Assembly: GCF_040939455.1 (NCBI RefSeq)
Contig: NC_134109.1
Span: forward strand, 58,866,001-58,930,000
Direction: 5' to 3'
Source of the DNA: Microcebus murinus
Taxonomy: Eukaryota; Chordata; Mammalia; Primates; Cheirogaleidae
Length of the DNA stretch: 64,000 nt
Part shown: positions 41,200-57,211 of the stretch, in pieces
How positions within the stretch are numbered: the stretch's first letter is position 1
How the letters are laid out: each line of letters starts with the position of its first letter
Notes under the pieces: model-generated
Database searches by the model: none
Told to the model about the DNA's origin: nothing
Seen by the model: only the letters and a program-made list of their open reading frames with translations
Program-made: the position numbers and the translations under genes

Positions 41200-42080
41200 A
41201 GGTATTGTTCTAGTTTCAAGAGATCCACTGGTGAAAAAAAGAGACACAGCCTGTGCCTTCACAGAGCTTAAAGACAGATATTAAACAACTATACCAGCTC
41301 ATGTATGCTTTCTAATGGTGTTATGAACATATAACACAGAGACCTGATTGAGATTGGGAGTATCAGGTAAGGCCCCTCTAAAGAAGTAATATTTCAGCTA
41401 AGACCTGAGAGATAGGAGGAGTTATTCCACCTAGAAGTGAGAGGAAGAACATTATAAGCTGAGAGAATAACATTTGTGAAGGTCCTAAAGTAGGAAAGAG
41501 CTTCACGTATTCATGTTTGAGGAATTAAGAGACCACTGTAGATGATTTTGTTTGTTTTTGAGATGAGGTCTCCCTGTATTGCCCAGACTGGTCTCGAACT
41601 CCTGGTCTCAGTGATGCTCCTGCCTCAGCCTCCTCAGTAGCTGGGATTACAGGCATGAGCCACCATGCTCAGCTTTGTAAATGGTTATTAATGTTCAAGG
41701 GTGAAAGGGGGCATAAGGTAATATTGGTGAGATAAACAAAGGCCTGGTAGAGTATGGTAAGGAAATCTGATTTTTAAAAATCCTAATTGCAATGGGTTGC
41801 TATTGGGAAGTTTGTAAGACAGGATGATAAGATTAGATCATTTAAAAAATTACATTGATTTAATACTAGATCTTGTTAAAAGATCACTGGTTGCTTAGTG
41901 AAAAATGAATTGGATAGGAAGAAGGGAAAAGAGTAAATCAATCAGATGTTAAGATAAGCTATATTGACAGCTTGGATGGGGTAGGGGCTGTGTGGTGAAA
42001 AGAAATGGACAAATTAGAAATATTTGGGAGGTAAAATTGACAAAACTTAGTAACAGATTAAATTTGGGGCATGAGAGAGA
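41200..42080 (+). mobile_element. Ancient mammalian repeat, family not resolved, split by an Alu monomer
   Basis: Text such as 'gcctgtgccttcacagagctt', 'gcccctctaaagaagtaatatttcagctaagacctgagag' and 'aggtcctaaagtagg' recurs across mammals. I cannot name the family safely. Confidence 0.45.
41547..41676 (-). mobile_element. Free left Alu monomer (FLAM-type), reverse
   Basis: About 130 bp with one arm and a T-rich end only. Confidence 0.8.
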
Positions 42081-42232
42081 TGATATAGGATATAGTTTAC
42101 TTGTCTTTGTATTTAACTCATTTTTTTTATGCTACTAAATAATGTCAGCAGCCATTGCTTCAACAAATCTCCTTTTCATATTTTGCTTAAGAAGTTCTAT
42201 ACTATTATATATGATTTTAAGCTCTCTGTGTT

Positions 42233-42572
<340 letters not shown>

Positions 42573-42902
42573 TAATCATAATATTTCATTTAATGCTTCT
42601 TGATTTGTGTGCGAATGTTATCTGCTTTCTCTAAAAATTAAATATAAAAAGGTAAGTAAGCACAATAAATCAAGATGTATGAAATTACAACAGGAAGCTA
42701 TTACAAAATTTATTGACATTGGAACTGATGTGCAAAGCAATGATGGGTAAAATTGCTAGTAAAGTCCCTTAGCATGAAGGCAGTGATACCAAACTGCACT
42801 GATATACTAATATTCATTGTATTCTTCACTGCCACACACAGTAGGAAAAAAAAAAAAAAAGAAGCTAGTTTCAGTTAAGAATGTCCTTGATGAAGCGATT
42901 CT

Positions 42903-43158
42903 TTTTTTTTAAGACAGGGTCTCACTCTGTCTCTCAGGCTGGGGTGCAATAATACAATCAAAGCTCACTGTAACCTCCAACCATGGAGCTCAAGTGATCC
43001 TCCCATCTTAGCCTCCCTAGTAACTGGGACTCCAGGCATGCTCCACTAGACTTAGCTAATTTTTTTACTTTTTGTAGAGACGAGGTCTTGCCATGGTACT
43101 CAGGCTGGTCTTGAAATCCTGAGGTCTAGCGACACTCCCACCTTGGCCTCCCAAAATG
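42903..43158 (-). mobile_element. Old Alu (AluJ-like), reverse, 5'-truncated
   Basis: Very diverged; ends at 'ttggcctcccaaaatgcc'. It is inserted in a hAT transposase relic. Confidence 0.85.
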
Positions 43159-43639
43159 CCAATTCTTTATGAAATTCCAAGCATCGAGTGCATGTCTTTT
43201 TAATATTTTCTGTGACAAAATGGAAGTAGCATAAACCAATATTGCTGCATACTGAAGTACAATGGTGATCTTAATAAAAAACACTTGTGCAATTGAGGTG
43301 TGAGCTGATCTAACAACTTCATTTTTAAAATGCCATTTTTAAATGGAAGAACTGACAAACTATAGTTATTCATATGTATCTGGCATATTTTCACGAAAAT
43401 AAAGAAAGTGAGGCTGTCACTTTTAGAAAAACAACTGACAGTATTTGTTAGCATGGATAAAATTCACACTTCCAAATAAAAATTAGAAATTTGGAAAACT
43501 TTTATCCACTATGGTTAGCATGACAACTTTCCAATATTTAAAGGATTTTCTGATGCGATTTTTTTGTTGATTATGTAACATCGTATTATTTAAAATATCT
43601 GTATAACTCAGCGAACAATTATTTTGATGAATGCATAAT

Positions 43640-43990
43640 GCTACAAAATTATGCATGGGTAAAAGATCTATTTGAAACGCATGATTTTAATGTGAAGAGT
43701 ACAAAAATCTTACTGATAGGCTTTCATATTCCACACTGCAACCAATCTTTAAGAAACTACTACTTGGTGACTTTTAGTGTAGTGTCTATCATTATTGAAA
43801 AAGCTATTAAAATACTCCTCTTTTCCAATTTTATATATACATATATAGCCGATTTTTCTTCATATATTTCAATCAAAGGAGCATATTGCATCATAGGAAT
43901 CCAGCTGTCTTTTATTAAGCCAAAATTTAAAGACACTTGCAGAGAAATGGCATTTTTCTCATTTTTGTTTTGAAAAGTAGATATTTTAAA
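43640..43990 (+). pseudogene. hAT-superfamily transposase relic (C-terminal dimerisation region)
   Basis: The translation from 43638 retains pieces of a hAT C-terminus: NYAWVKDLFETHDFN, LRNYYLVTF, EKAIKILL, YTYIADFSSYISIK and QLSFIKPKFKDTCREM, in the order seen in domesticated and fossil hAT transposases. The 'DEAI'-like text before the Alu at 42903 may be an upstream piece. Several substitutions and a deletion make it non-functional. Confidence 0.6.
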
Positions 43991-44185
43991 CAATAAAAAT
44001 TGTCTGACATACTCCCATCATTAGGAATTGACACAATTGATTCCAGTCCTAGAATCAGCCATTATTCCAAAGAACCTTGGTTCTTTTTATTGGAAAATGG
44101 CATTAAAAACCATCTGCTAGGTATCCTCACTATTACTGAGGGGTCATTGCTTCTAAGCCTCTCAGATGACAGAGCAAGGAAATAC

Positions 44186-44506
44186 AATTGCCCCTAGGTA
44201 TCATAAGAAATTGGTTCTGGGCTCCGCATGGATAGCAAAATCCACAGATGCTCAAGTTCCTTATATAAAATGGTGTAATATTTGTACATAACCTATGCAC
44301 AGCCTCCTATATATTTAAAATTATCTCTAGAATACTTATAAGACCTAATACATTGTAAATAGTTGTTTTTCTGTATTGTTTAGGGAATAATGACAAGGAA
44401 AGAAGTCTGTATATGTTCAGTACAGTTGCAATCATCCATTTTTCCCCCTGATCTTTGGTTCGTTCAATCCACAGATGCAGAACCCATGGATATAGAGGGC
44501 CAACTA
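44186..44506 (+). mobile_element. MER2-like Tigger MITE
   Basis: MER2 pattern: 'cccctaggtatc...ggttctgggctccgcatgg', 'cacagatgctcaag' and the end 'aatccacagatgcagaacccatggatatagagggccaact'. Confidence 0.75.
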
Positions 44507-44839
44507 TACATATGTGTTTACTAACCCATCTACATAACTATACATATTTCTACATGTAACAATTGGTATCTATATTAAGCTAAACATGAGTTCATACCTA
44601 TGTAGTATTTCAGCTCTAATCCATTACTAGATGGGGGTGTTCTACCTTTCTCCCCTTACTTACCTGTAAATTCCCACTTCAACAATAAGGAACTTTGTTC
44701 CCACCATACACCATACATTTACTTATCTAATTTCAGTATGTATGTATAGCAATATAGGAATTATTAACGCATACCCACATGAGAAACAACTTTATTAATT
44801 AGAGCACAATGCTAATGTACATTTTCTTTTGCTTTTAGT

Positions 44840-46790
44840 CTTACAAATTAAATTCATTCCCTTTTGAGTACCTTCTCCTTCTTCAGTGAAGTTGTTTCAT
44901 ACATTGTAATACAGTTAGATTATTTTGTCACATTTTGTGTTCCATCTTGGGATGATTTTTCAAATTTGCATATATTAAGGTTCACTCTATGTGCTATAAA
45001 GTTCTATGAGTATTGACAAATGCATAGGGTCATGTATTCACAATTACAATACCATCCAGAATAGTTTCACCATCCTAAAAAATCTCCTGTGCTTCACCTA
45101 TTCAACCCTCTCTCCCTCCCCTCAAGACCTTGGAAACCATTGATCTTTTTACCATAATATTATCTTTTCCAGGATGTCATATAATTACAATAGTAGAGTA
45201 TATAGCCTTTTCAGACTGGCTTCTTTCACTTAACAATATGCTTTTAAGAGTCGTCCATGTCTTTTTGTGGCTTGAGAGCTCATTTCTTTTTATTGCCAAA
45301 TAATATTCCACTGTATCAATACACCACAGTTTATTTATTCATTCACCTGTTGAAAGATATCTTTCTGGCTTCCAGTTTCTGGAGTTATGAATAAGACTAC
45401 TATAAACATGTGTGCAGATTTTTGTGAGGACATATTTTCAAATAAGTTGGATATATACTTAGGAGCATAATTGCTGGCTCATACAGTAAGACTATGTTTA
45501 GTTTTGTAAGGAACTACTGAACTGTCTTCCAAAGTGACCTGTATAATTTTACATTCCCATCAGCAATGAATAATAGTTCCTGTAGCTCCATATTCCCACT
45601 AACACTTGGTGTTGTCAGTATTTTAGGTTTCAGTCATTCTAATACGTGTGCAATACTATCTCACTGTTGTTTTAATTTGAAATTCTCTAATGACAATGCT
45701 TTGTCTTGAGGATCTTTTTATATGCTTATTTGCCATCTCTATATCTTCTTTGGTAAAGTGTCTGTTCAGCTCTTTTGTTCATTTTTTAAATGGTTCGTTT
45801 GTTTCTTACTAAGTTTTTAGTTTTTTTGTTTTGTTTTGTTTTGGTTTTGTTTTTGTTTTTTGAGGTTCTATAACCCACCTGGGTGCTAGCCAGCTTTCAG
45901 CTTCCAGAACCCAGGCCTTATTAGTAAGTTTTAAGAGCTCTTTGTATATTTTGAACAAGTCCTTTATCAGATATGTGTTTTCAAATATTTTCTTCCAGTC
46001 TATGCCCTTGTCTTGTGATTCTCTTAACAGTGTCTTTCACAGAGAAGTTTTAATTTTAAAATGGTCCAACAACAACAAATAAAATAAAATAGTCCAACAT
46101 ATCAATTTTTTCTTTTCTCAAATCTTGGTGCTGTATCTAAAAACTCATCATCAAACCAAAGATTACATAGATTTAACCCTATGTCTTCTTCCAAAAGTTT
46201 TATAGTTTTGCATTTTACCTTTAGGTATACTTCCTTTTGATTAACTTTTGTGAAGGATGTAAGGTCTGTGTCTATGTTCATTTTTTTGTATGTGGATATC
46301 CAGGTGCTCTAGCACTATTTGTTGAAAAGATTATCCTTTCTTCATTGAATTGCCTTTACTCCTTTGTCAAAGATCAGTTGACATTTATTTTGGTCTACTT
46401 CTGGGCTCTCTGTTCTGTTCCATTGATTGATTGCTGTGTCTATTCTTTCACCAATGCCACTCTGTCTTGATTACTATAGTTGTATAGTAAATCTTGAAAT
46501 CAAGATGTATGAGTCCTCTAATTTTGTTATTCTTCCTCATTGTTGTGTTGACTACTTTGTACTTTGTGTCTTTTGCCTTTCCATATAAACTCTCTATAAT
46601 CCCTGTGTTGATACCTACAAAATAGCTTGTTGGGATTTTAATTGCTGTTGTATTGAGTCTACAGACCAGGTTGGGAAGAACTGACATTTTTAAAAATGTA
46701 GTGCTCCATTCTACGAACACAAAATATCTATTTATTTCTTCTTTGATTTCTTTCATCAGAATTTTGTAGTTTTCTCAAATTTAATTTTCA
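44840..46790 (-). mobile_element. Old L1, 3' UTR and ORF2 3' part, reverse
   Basis: Reverse-strand landmarks: 'ttgccaaataatattccactgtatcaatacaccacagttta', 'cacattcccatcagcaatg'-type text, 'gatatccaggtgctctagcactatttgttgaaaagattatcc' and 'ctgtgtctattctttcacca'. A T/G-rich ~95-bp insertion lies at about 45818-45912. Confidence 0.85.
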
Positions 46791-47134
46791 ATAAGGTAAT
46801 CAAAAAGCAAAATGATCTCTTAGAGGTCCTCAATAATTTTGATCCTAAGACACAAATTTTGAGAACTGCTGGTCTTTATCTTCATCACTTCTTTTGGTTC
46901 TTAACTTTCTCACTGCTAATGTCAGATTCTTGCTTTTTGTGTTCCATTGAGGCTCACCTGGTAAGCATTCTGCTCCTGCTCTTACCATTGCAACACTGTT
47001 GGAATTTCAACCTCCTCATTCACAAGTGATGAAACTCAAACAGACACAATGGCTAAAGTAATGGATGTAAATTATAATGACTATACATAGACTTCCCTCC
47101 AGAGTACAGTATGGAAAAGATTAAAAGAAAACCC

Positions 47135-47232
47135 CATACACAAAAAAACAAACAACAAACAAAAAAACCCAAACCCCAAAACCAAAAACCCACAAAAAGT
47201 AAAACAAACAAACAAACAAAACCCAAACCCCA
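47135..47232. repeat. A/C-rich low-complexity tract
   Basis: Runs of AAAC, AAAAACCC and CAAACAAA units. Apparent ORFs on the reverse strand (poly-Phe/Cys/Gly) are artefacts. Confidence 0.85.
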
Positions 47233-47269
47233 CATTGGCTAAATCTAACCAATAATACTTCAGCCAAGT

Positions 47270-48040
<771 letters not shown>

Positions 48041-48042
48041 AG

Positions 48043-48085
48043 TATATCGATACTATCGATATATCGATATCGAAATATCGATAAT
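48043..48085. repeat. ATCGAT-rich palindromic cluster
   Basis: Six CG dinucleotides, all within ATCGA/TCGAT contexts, fall in 43 bp of otherwise AT-rich DNA. The whole tract is nearly its own reverse complement. Confidence 0.85.
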
Positions 48086-48508
48086 ATCAATTCCATTTTT
48101 CTATAAATTTTAAAGTATTCTAAAAAATATCTGTTAATTTTTAGAAAGTCTTGAATCTGAATAAATTTCACTTTACAAAAAATAGTTATGTAGCATGCTT
48201 ACATTTGAGAGATTAATGGTGAAGTACTTTTCTTGGGAGTTTCATAATTTCAAACATAAGTTTAAATTCTAGCTCTCACAAGCAATATTTTAAGATAATT
48301 TCCTTAGTTTTTCTTTTCATGATAAATATGTCTCAATTTGGGAAGGCTTATACTTTCAAGGAATTTTAGTATTTAAATCAATGGGAAAAGAAAACCAAGC
48401 AATGGGCTGGTTTTCTAAATTACATTATGCTACTTTGTTTTGCAATGGTGTTTCCATTTTTTTCTCAGGTATGCCAGCCGTATAATTATTACTAATGGTT
48501 TGTTGCTT

Positions 48509-48673
48509 TTTTTTTGGATATGGGGTCTCAGGCATTGCCCAAGCTAGAGTGTAATGGCTATTCACAGATGTGATCATAGTGCAATGTACCCTTGAACTAC
48601 TAGACTCAAGTGATCCTCTCACCTCAGCCTCCTGAGAAGCTGGAATTATAGGTGTGCACCATGTCATCTGGCT
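48509..48673 (-). mobile_element. FLAM_A-like fossil Alu monomer, reverse
   Basis: It keeps the 7SL-like segment 'ggctattcacagatgtgatcatagtgcaatgtaccc' that later Alus have lost; single arm with T-rich end. Confidence 0.8.
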
Positions 48674-48699
48674 AAATGTTACATTTTTATTTTCTAAAA

Positions 48700-49240
48700 T
48701 TATTTTACTCATTCACCCAACATTTACTGAGTGCTTGTAAAAAGGAAAGGAAGAGAAACTGACATTTATTCTTCAATTCAACAAATATTCATTGAGGTAC
48801 TTTGCAAAGAGCACTTTGCAAGAAGATTGGGATCTAGTTTTAAACAAAATCTACATGGTCTCTGTTGTCAGAGAGTTTATGGTTTAGTGGGAGAGCAAAT
48901 CTTTAACCAATTACACAAATTACTCTAAAGTCTAAAACAAAAAGGAATGTTATGAATGTGTCAGTCATAGAAATAACTTTTAATACCTTTTTAAATCTAA
49001 TTATCACAATCACTGATGTGGTTTACATGTAAGGAAAATGAGACTGTAAGAGAGTATATATGCTGAGGGTCCCAGACCAAGTAAGTTTTGAAATAGAATG
49101 TCTAATTTAGATCTATGTCATTCTAAAGGCCATCCTTGAAAATATTGTATTATTGCCTGAGATCTACAAAACCAGGAGGGATAGACCTTTTGATTTTACT
49201 AATAAGAAAATTGATGCTGAGAGGAACTAGAATGCTGATC
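48700..49240 (+). mobile_element. Ancient repeat fragments (MIR/L2 age)
   Basis: 'ttcaattcaacaaatattcattgaggtac' and, at about 49010-49110, 'gtggtttacatgtaaggaaaatgagactgtaag...' are MIR-like. Limits uncertain. Confidence 0.5.
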
Positions 49241-49830
49241 TCTTGAATAATTTGCTTATTTTCCTACTATATCATCATGCTTCCTCAAAACAAGCTCTGT
49301 AACTTTGATAACACAAACATATGAACCATACATGTAGGGAGTAAATACATTTTTTATATTTTTAAAAATAAATTATGGGATTGTTGTGGAAACAAATTAC
49401 CACTAAGCAAAGTACTGTATTTTAACATAATTTTGGTAAATGTCCTACATTTCTCTTTTTCACTGACTTTTTCTATGCTAATCAAATATTTCATTGTTTT
49501 GGACAGGTTTATTGCTATGGGTGAGATCACAGGAGGAAACAGTTCTTTGAACAATCGGGCTGACTCTTAATCAAATTATTTTATGGAAGAAAGTTTCCAA
49601 GAACAATTTTCATTTATATTATTTAGAATTTCACTGATCTTTTTCAGCTATTGCAGATTCTTCAGATGACTCCACCAACGTAATAGAATACCTTGCATTT
49701 TTCTTTGCAGAGGAAAAATTGACAACATATCCATCTTTATGTGGGGTGGAGATGGGGAAAATTTTTTTAAAAAACCACAAGTCATAGAAAAGGAAAGCAA
49801 GATTACTTTTATAAAAAAATCCGAGCACGG

Positions 49831-50150
49831 TAGCTGGGCACGGTGGCTGGGTACAGTGAGTGGCTCACGCCTGTAATCCCCACACTTTGAGAAACGTGTG
49901 GATAGCTTGACTTTAGCCCAGGAGTTCAAGACCAGCCTGGACAATAAATACAGTGAGACTCCCATCTCTACAAAAAATAAAAAATAAAAATTTTGGCCAG
50001 CTTTGTGGCTGGCCTGTAGTTCCAACCACTGGGGAGGTTGAGGCGGGCGGATGGCTTGAACCCAGGAGATGCAGGTTGCAGTGAGCTATGATCATGGCAC
50101 TGCACTCCAGCCTAGGCGACAGAGAGAGACTATCTCTAAACACACACAAA
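49831..50150 (+). mobile_element. Old Alu with a duplicated head
   Basis: 'agctgggcacggtggctgggtacagtgagtggctcacgcc' repeats the first ~15 Alu bases; the rest is a diverged dimer with a CA/AAAC tail. Confidence 0.88.
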
Positions 50151-50260
50151 CAAAAAACCCCAACACCCACAAAACCTATATAGCTCTGCTTAAAAGGCTT
50201 TCTGTTGTCAAGTTGCTTGAGGCAAAAAAATTGGTATATGATATAGCAAGTAGAAAAAAT

Positions 50261-50350
50261 ATTAAAGAAAAATATAAATAGTGTATGAAATATTCTTAGT
50301 AATAGATTAAAGAAAAATATAAATAGTGTATGAAATATTCTTAGTAATAG
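50261..50350. repeat. Perfect 45-bp tandem duplication
   Basis: Two identical copies (50261-50305 and 50306-50350) beginning ATTAAAGAAAAATATAAATA, about 250 bp before the RALGAPA1 CpG island. Confidence 0.97.
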
Positions 50351-50598
50351 ATTTAGGACAGAACGAATTGCCCACTCTAGAGCTCCAAGTTATCTTTCTG
50401 CTGGAGTCCCTGGTGATCACAACTTAAGCATATTTTCATAAATCAGTCATGGAAATGTTTAATAAAGATGACTTCCCTTTGCTTACTGTCATCTCTTTGC
50501 TTACGATGGAGCACGCAGTAACTACCTTTGTCGATTTTCTTGGGCTCCTCTCGTGGCAGCTTGGGGGGAGTAGTGTCACGGATGATATCACGCCGACA

Positions 50599-50621
50599 TG
50601 ACGTCAGAGCCCTTGACGTCA
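50599..50621. promoter_or_regulatory. Paired palindromic CREs (TGACGTCA x2) upstream of RALGAPA1
   Basis: Two full 8-bp CRE palindromes, 50599-50606 and 50614-50621, lie 15 bp apart start to start. They are followed by GGTTGCCACGGGGACC (50628-50643), which resembles half of an RFX X-box. CREB/ATF control is inferred from the motif. Confidence 0.7.
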
Positions 50622-51050
50622 GAAGGCGGTTGCCACGGGGACCGTTCGCCACTGACGGCAGAGTCGTGAAACCCCGTCACCACTACACTGCTCGACTCGG
50701 CTTCGGCCTCTGCAGGGTCTAAGCTGCTAAAGAAGCTTTAACCTTAAGGGGGCCTCAGGGAGAGAGGAGTTGTGCCTCTGCCGTTGGAAGCTCCACCTCC
50801 GTGGTTCTCGGTCCTGGGCCCCGGCCTGTGGCGGCGAGCGGCGGCCGCTGGAGGCAAGCGGCGGCGGCGACGGCAGGCAGCCCGCCCGGGTCTCCCTAGC
50901 TTCGTACAGGGCCCGGAGAGGAGAATCCGCCATATTGGAGCCAGAGCCGGAGGTGCCTTGGAGCCGCGGCGCGAGGCGGGTGGAAGTGGCGGCCCTGGCC
51001 TGGGTCGGGGAGGAGTCGGCTCTGCCCGGGCCCGCAAGGCTGGGGAGTGA

Positions 51051-51068
51051 ATGAGCCGCTCGGGCTAG
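51051..51068 (+). other. Short upstream ORF in RALGAPA1 5' leader
   Basis: An ATG followed by four codons and TAG (M-S-R-S-G-stop) lies 96 nt upstream of the main ATG. Its context is weak (T at -3). It matters only if transcription begins upstream of it. Confidence 0.45.
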
Positions 51069-53220
<2,152 letters not shown>

Positions 53221-53224
53221 AAGT

Positions 53225-53425
53225 AGTTCTCAACCAGGGACATTTTGCCCCATAGGAAGAAACAATTGGCAATATCTGGAGATATTTTTCACAACTGAGG
53301 GAAGGTGCTGCTGGCATCTAATGGGTAGCAGGGGTGCTACTAAACATTTACAATGCACAGGATAATCCCTCACACTGATATTCTAGCCCTAAATAGTTAC
53401 TAATATTGAGGTTTAGGAACCTCAT
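53225..53425 (+). mobile_element. MER5A-like hAT-Charlie MITE
   Basis: 'tagttctcaaccagggacattttgcccc...aatatctggagatattttt...aaggtgctgctggcatctaatgggtagcagg...cacaggataatccc' follows MER5A. Confidence 0.85.
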
Positions 53426-53585
53426 CAAAACAGAGTAAAAGATGGACCTCCAAGATCCTATACTTGATTTTAATGTATTAATTAAATTGAATAAAGTATT
53501 TTGTATCTTTAAATGATTGTAGTTATTTTGTTTGAGAGATAGTTAATATAATTTCTAAGAAAATGAGTGGGAAAGTAGAATGACA

Positions 53586-53913
53586 GGCCGGGCGCGGTGG
53601 CTCACGCCTGTAATCCTAGCTCTCGGGAGGCCGAGGCGGGTGGATTGCTCAAGGTCAGGAGTTCAAAACCAGCCTGAGCAAGAGCGAGACCCCGTCTCTA
53701 CTATAAATAGAAAGAAATTAATTGGCCAACTGATATATATATAAAAAATTAGCCGGGCATGGTGGCTCATGCCTGTAGTCCCAGCTACTCGGGAGGCTGA
53801 GGCAGAAGGATCGCTGAGCCCAGGAGTTTGAGGTTGCTGTGAGCTAGGCTGATGCCACGGCACTCACTCTAGCCTGGACAACAAAGTGAGACTCTGTCTC
53901 AAAAAAAAAAAAA
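53586..53913 (+). mobile_element. Alu (young lemur type)
   Basis: CpG-rich, full length; AAAGTAGAATGACA duplications at both ends. Confidence 0.95.
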
Positions 53914-54930
53914 AAAGTAGAATGACAAAAGCGAACTGTGTCTTATAGGTCTGCCAGTCAAATATTTGATTTTTGCAGATGAAAGAGCCACTTTAATCTT
54001 TTTTGGAAGTAGGTGTGGGTTTTAAATAAGGTAAAACTGACAATGAGGAAACTATTTAGTTTGCATAGTAATTGGGCATTGCCAATTACACAGGCTTTTG
54101 ATTTTTGGTTGGTCCCATATAGTTCATAAGGGACTAAACAAAACTTTCATTCACTCAGGGTGCTTATGGGAGAATTCATTGCATCCAAATATATGAGAAC
54201 GTAATCATAATTTAAACATACAGTGTAAACGTTTTTCCTGGCTTGTCTTTCCCATTGTAGGATAATTCCAGTTAAATTTATAGAACTTGACTCTGAGGAT
54301 TTAGATTTAAATCTGTTTATTAATACTGCTACATATTTGATTTGTAGAAACTGGAAGTCAGGGCTTTCTTAAAATAGAAAAAAATAAAGCCTTGTCTCTA
54401 AAGCTGTTGTCCTTTTTATCTCTCCTACCCCCCATTTTACAACTAACAGCCTTAAATAATAATAGTAAATTAGCACATGTAAAGTGGCAAACATAATGCT
54501 TGGCATATAGTGGATATTGACTAAATGTTAGTTTTCTTCTACTTTAAAATAGCAAGCTAACAGTTAAGTCCTCTTGACATAAAAACAAAAAGGTAAGTGC
54601 CTATTTAGCTAAAAACAGATTGATAATTAGATTGTTCTTTCTAATACCTTTATTGAGGTATAATTGGTATATAATAATTTGCACATATTTAAAGTATATA
54701 GTTAACTTTTACATACATATATCTCATGAAACCATCATAACAAGATTAAAAATATCCAATCAAGATAACACACATAGCCAATCAAGATAATGAATATATC
54801 TATAACCTCCCAGAGTTTCCTCTTGCCCCTTTGTTAATCTCTTCTTCCCACCCCTACATGAACCTTTTCCTGAGCAATTACTAATCTGCTGTCACTCCAG
54901 TTTGTATTATCTAGAGTTTTATGTAAATGA

Positions 54931-55260
<330 letters not shown>

Positions 55261-56990
55261 GCTACAGTGCAGTTTTTTCTTTTTTGTTGTTTAGTTTCTT
55301 TTACTCAGTCTCTTATTTTGAAATTAATTTATCTAACATATTGTGTGTGCTTTGTCAGTAGCATTACTTTTTATTGCTCAGTAGAGTTCCATTGTATGCT
55401 GTACCACAATTTGTTTATCCATTTACCTGTTGATGGGCATGTGGGTTGTTTTAGGCTGTTACAGTTAAAGCTGCTATGAAAGACATATGCTTTCTTTTCT
55501 CTTGGATAACTAAATAGGAGGAGAATGGCTGGATCATGTGCCAGTTACATTTAAGAAGCTGCCAAATTGTATTTTACCATTTTATGATCTCACCATCATT
55601 CTCATTCCTCCACATATGTACCAATACCACTCAACATAGTCAAATTTCTTAATTTCAGCTACTATAATAATTGTATACTGGTTATTAATTACTATTTCCC
55701 TGACATTTAATAAAATTGAATATCTGTTCATTGTGCTTATTTGCTTATAACTTCTTTGAAATTTCTTTTCTAATCTTTTATCTATGTTTTGATTCTTTTG
55801 CTTTCTTACTCATTTATGAAAGTTATTTATATATTCTGGATACAAATTCTTTATCAGATACATAATTTGCAAAGATTTTTTTTTTCTCAGTTCTGGGTCT
55901 GTGTTTTCATTCTCTTAATATTTTTTTAGAAGGAATAGAAATGCTTGATTTTGATTAAGTCCATAAATTAGTTTTTCTTTTATGCTTCGTGATTTTTGCT
56001 GTTGTGTCTAAATTTGTTGTCTAACCCATACTCACAAAGATTTTCTTCTTTGCCTTCTTCTAAGAAAGTTTTATAGTTTTAGATCTGTTTAGGTCTGTGA
56101 TCCATCTTGAGCTGAAATGTGGTATAAGCTGGATTGAAGTTTATGTTTTTGCATATGGATATCCAGTTGTTCCAGCACCATTTGTTGTAAAAGACTATCC
56201 TTTCTCTACTGAATACCTTTGTAATTTTGCCAAAACTTAGTTATCTAAATATGTGTGGGCATATTTCTGGACTCTGTTTTGTTCCAGTAATCTGTTTATC
56301 TGTGTTGGTGCCAATCCCATAATGTTTTGATTACTGTAACTTTATAGTAAATCTTAAAGTCGAGTAATGTCCCTCTAACTTTGTTCTTTCAAAGTTTGTT
56401 TGTTTGTAGTGCCAGGTCCTTTGTATTTCCATATGAATTTTAATATTAGCTGGTCAGTGTCTGGAAAAAAAAACCGTGAGGTTTTAATTGGGATTGTGTT
56501 GAATCCATAGATCAATCAATGTGGGAAAAATTGATGATATTGAATACTCTGACTTATGAACAAAGTATGTTTTCCCATTTATTTAGGACTAGATTAATTT
56601 CTTTCAGCAGTGTTTTGTAGTTTTCAATGTGCAGGTTTTACACATCTTTTGTTAGACTTATCCCTAAATATTTTCTACTTTTTAATGCTCTTGTATTAAA
56701 TAAGTGGTATTTTTATATCTATTTCTGATTGTAGCTAGTATAGGGAAAAGCGGTTGATTTTTGTATTATATATTGAACTTGTGTCCTGCAAACTTGTTAT
56801 ATTCACTTATTCTATGAATTTTTAAATAGATTCTTTTGGATATTTTACATAGAGAATCATGTTGTCTGCAAATAAAGACAGTTTTACTTCTTTCTTTCTA
56901 ATGTGGATGCCTTTTATTAAACTGACTAGAACCTCCAATATGATGTAGAATAAAAACGGTGAGAGTGGACATCCTTGGCTTGCTCTAGAT

Positions 56991-57211
56991 CAGACGTCCT
57001 CAAACTATGGCTTGCGGGCCACATGTGGCCCACCAAGGACATTTATCCGGCTCACTGGGTGTTTTTGACACCGCTGCCTGTTCTGCTTAGCAGCCGACTC
57101 ATCCCGGGCCCACAGTGTGTATGTGTGGAATGTGTGCTGCACTCTCCATTGGCCCTCCAACGGTCTGAGGGACAGTGAACTGGACCCCTGTTAAAAGTTT
57201 GAGGACCCCTG
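56991..57211. mobile_element. Short non-autonomous hAT element (221 bp) inside the L1
   Basis: Terminal repeats CAGACGTCCTCAAAC and complement CAGGGGTCCTCAAAC agree at 13 of 15 bases. The 8-bp duplications are CTCTAGAT (56983-56990) and TTCTAGAT (57212-57219). The interior has 'gcgggccacatgtggcccacc', a palindrome. No coding capacity. Confidence 0.88.
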
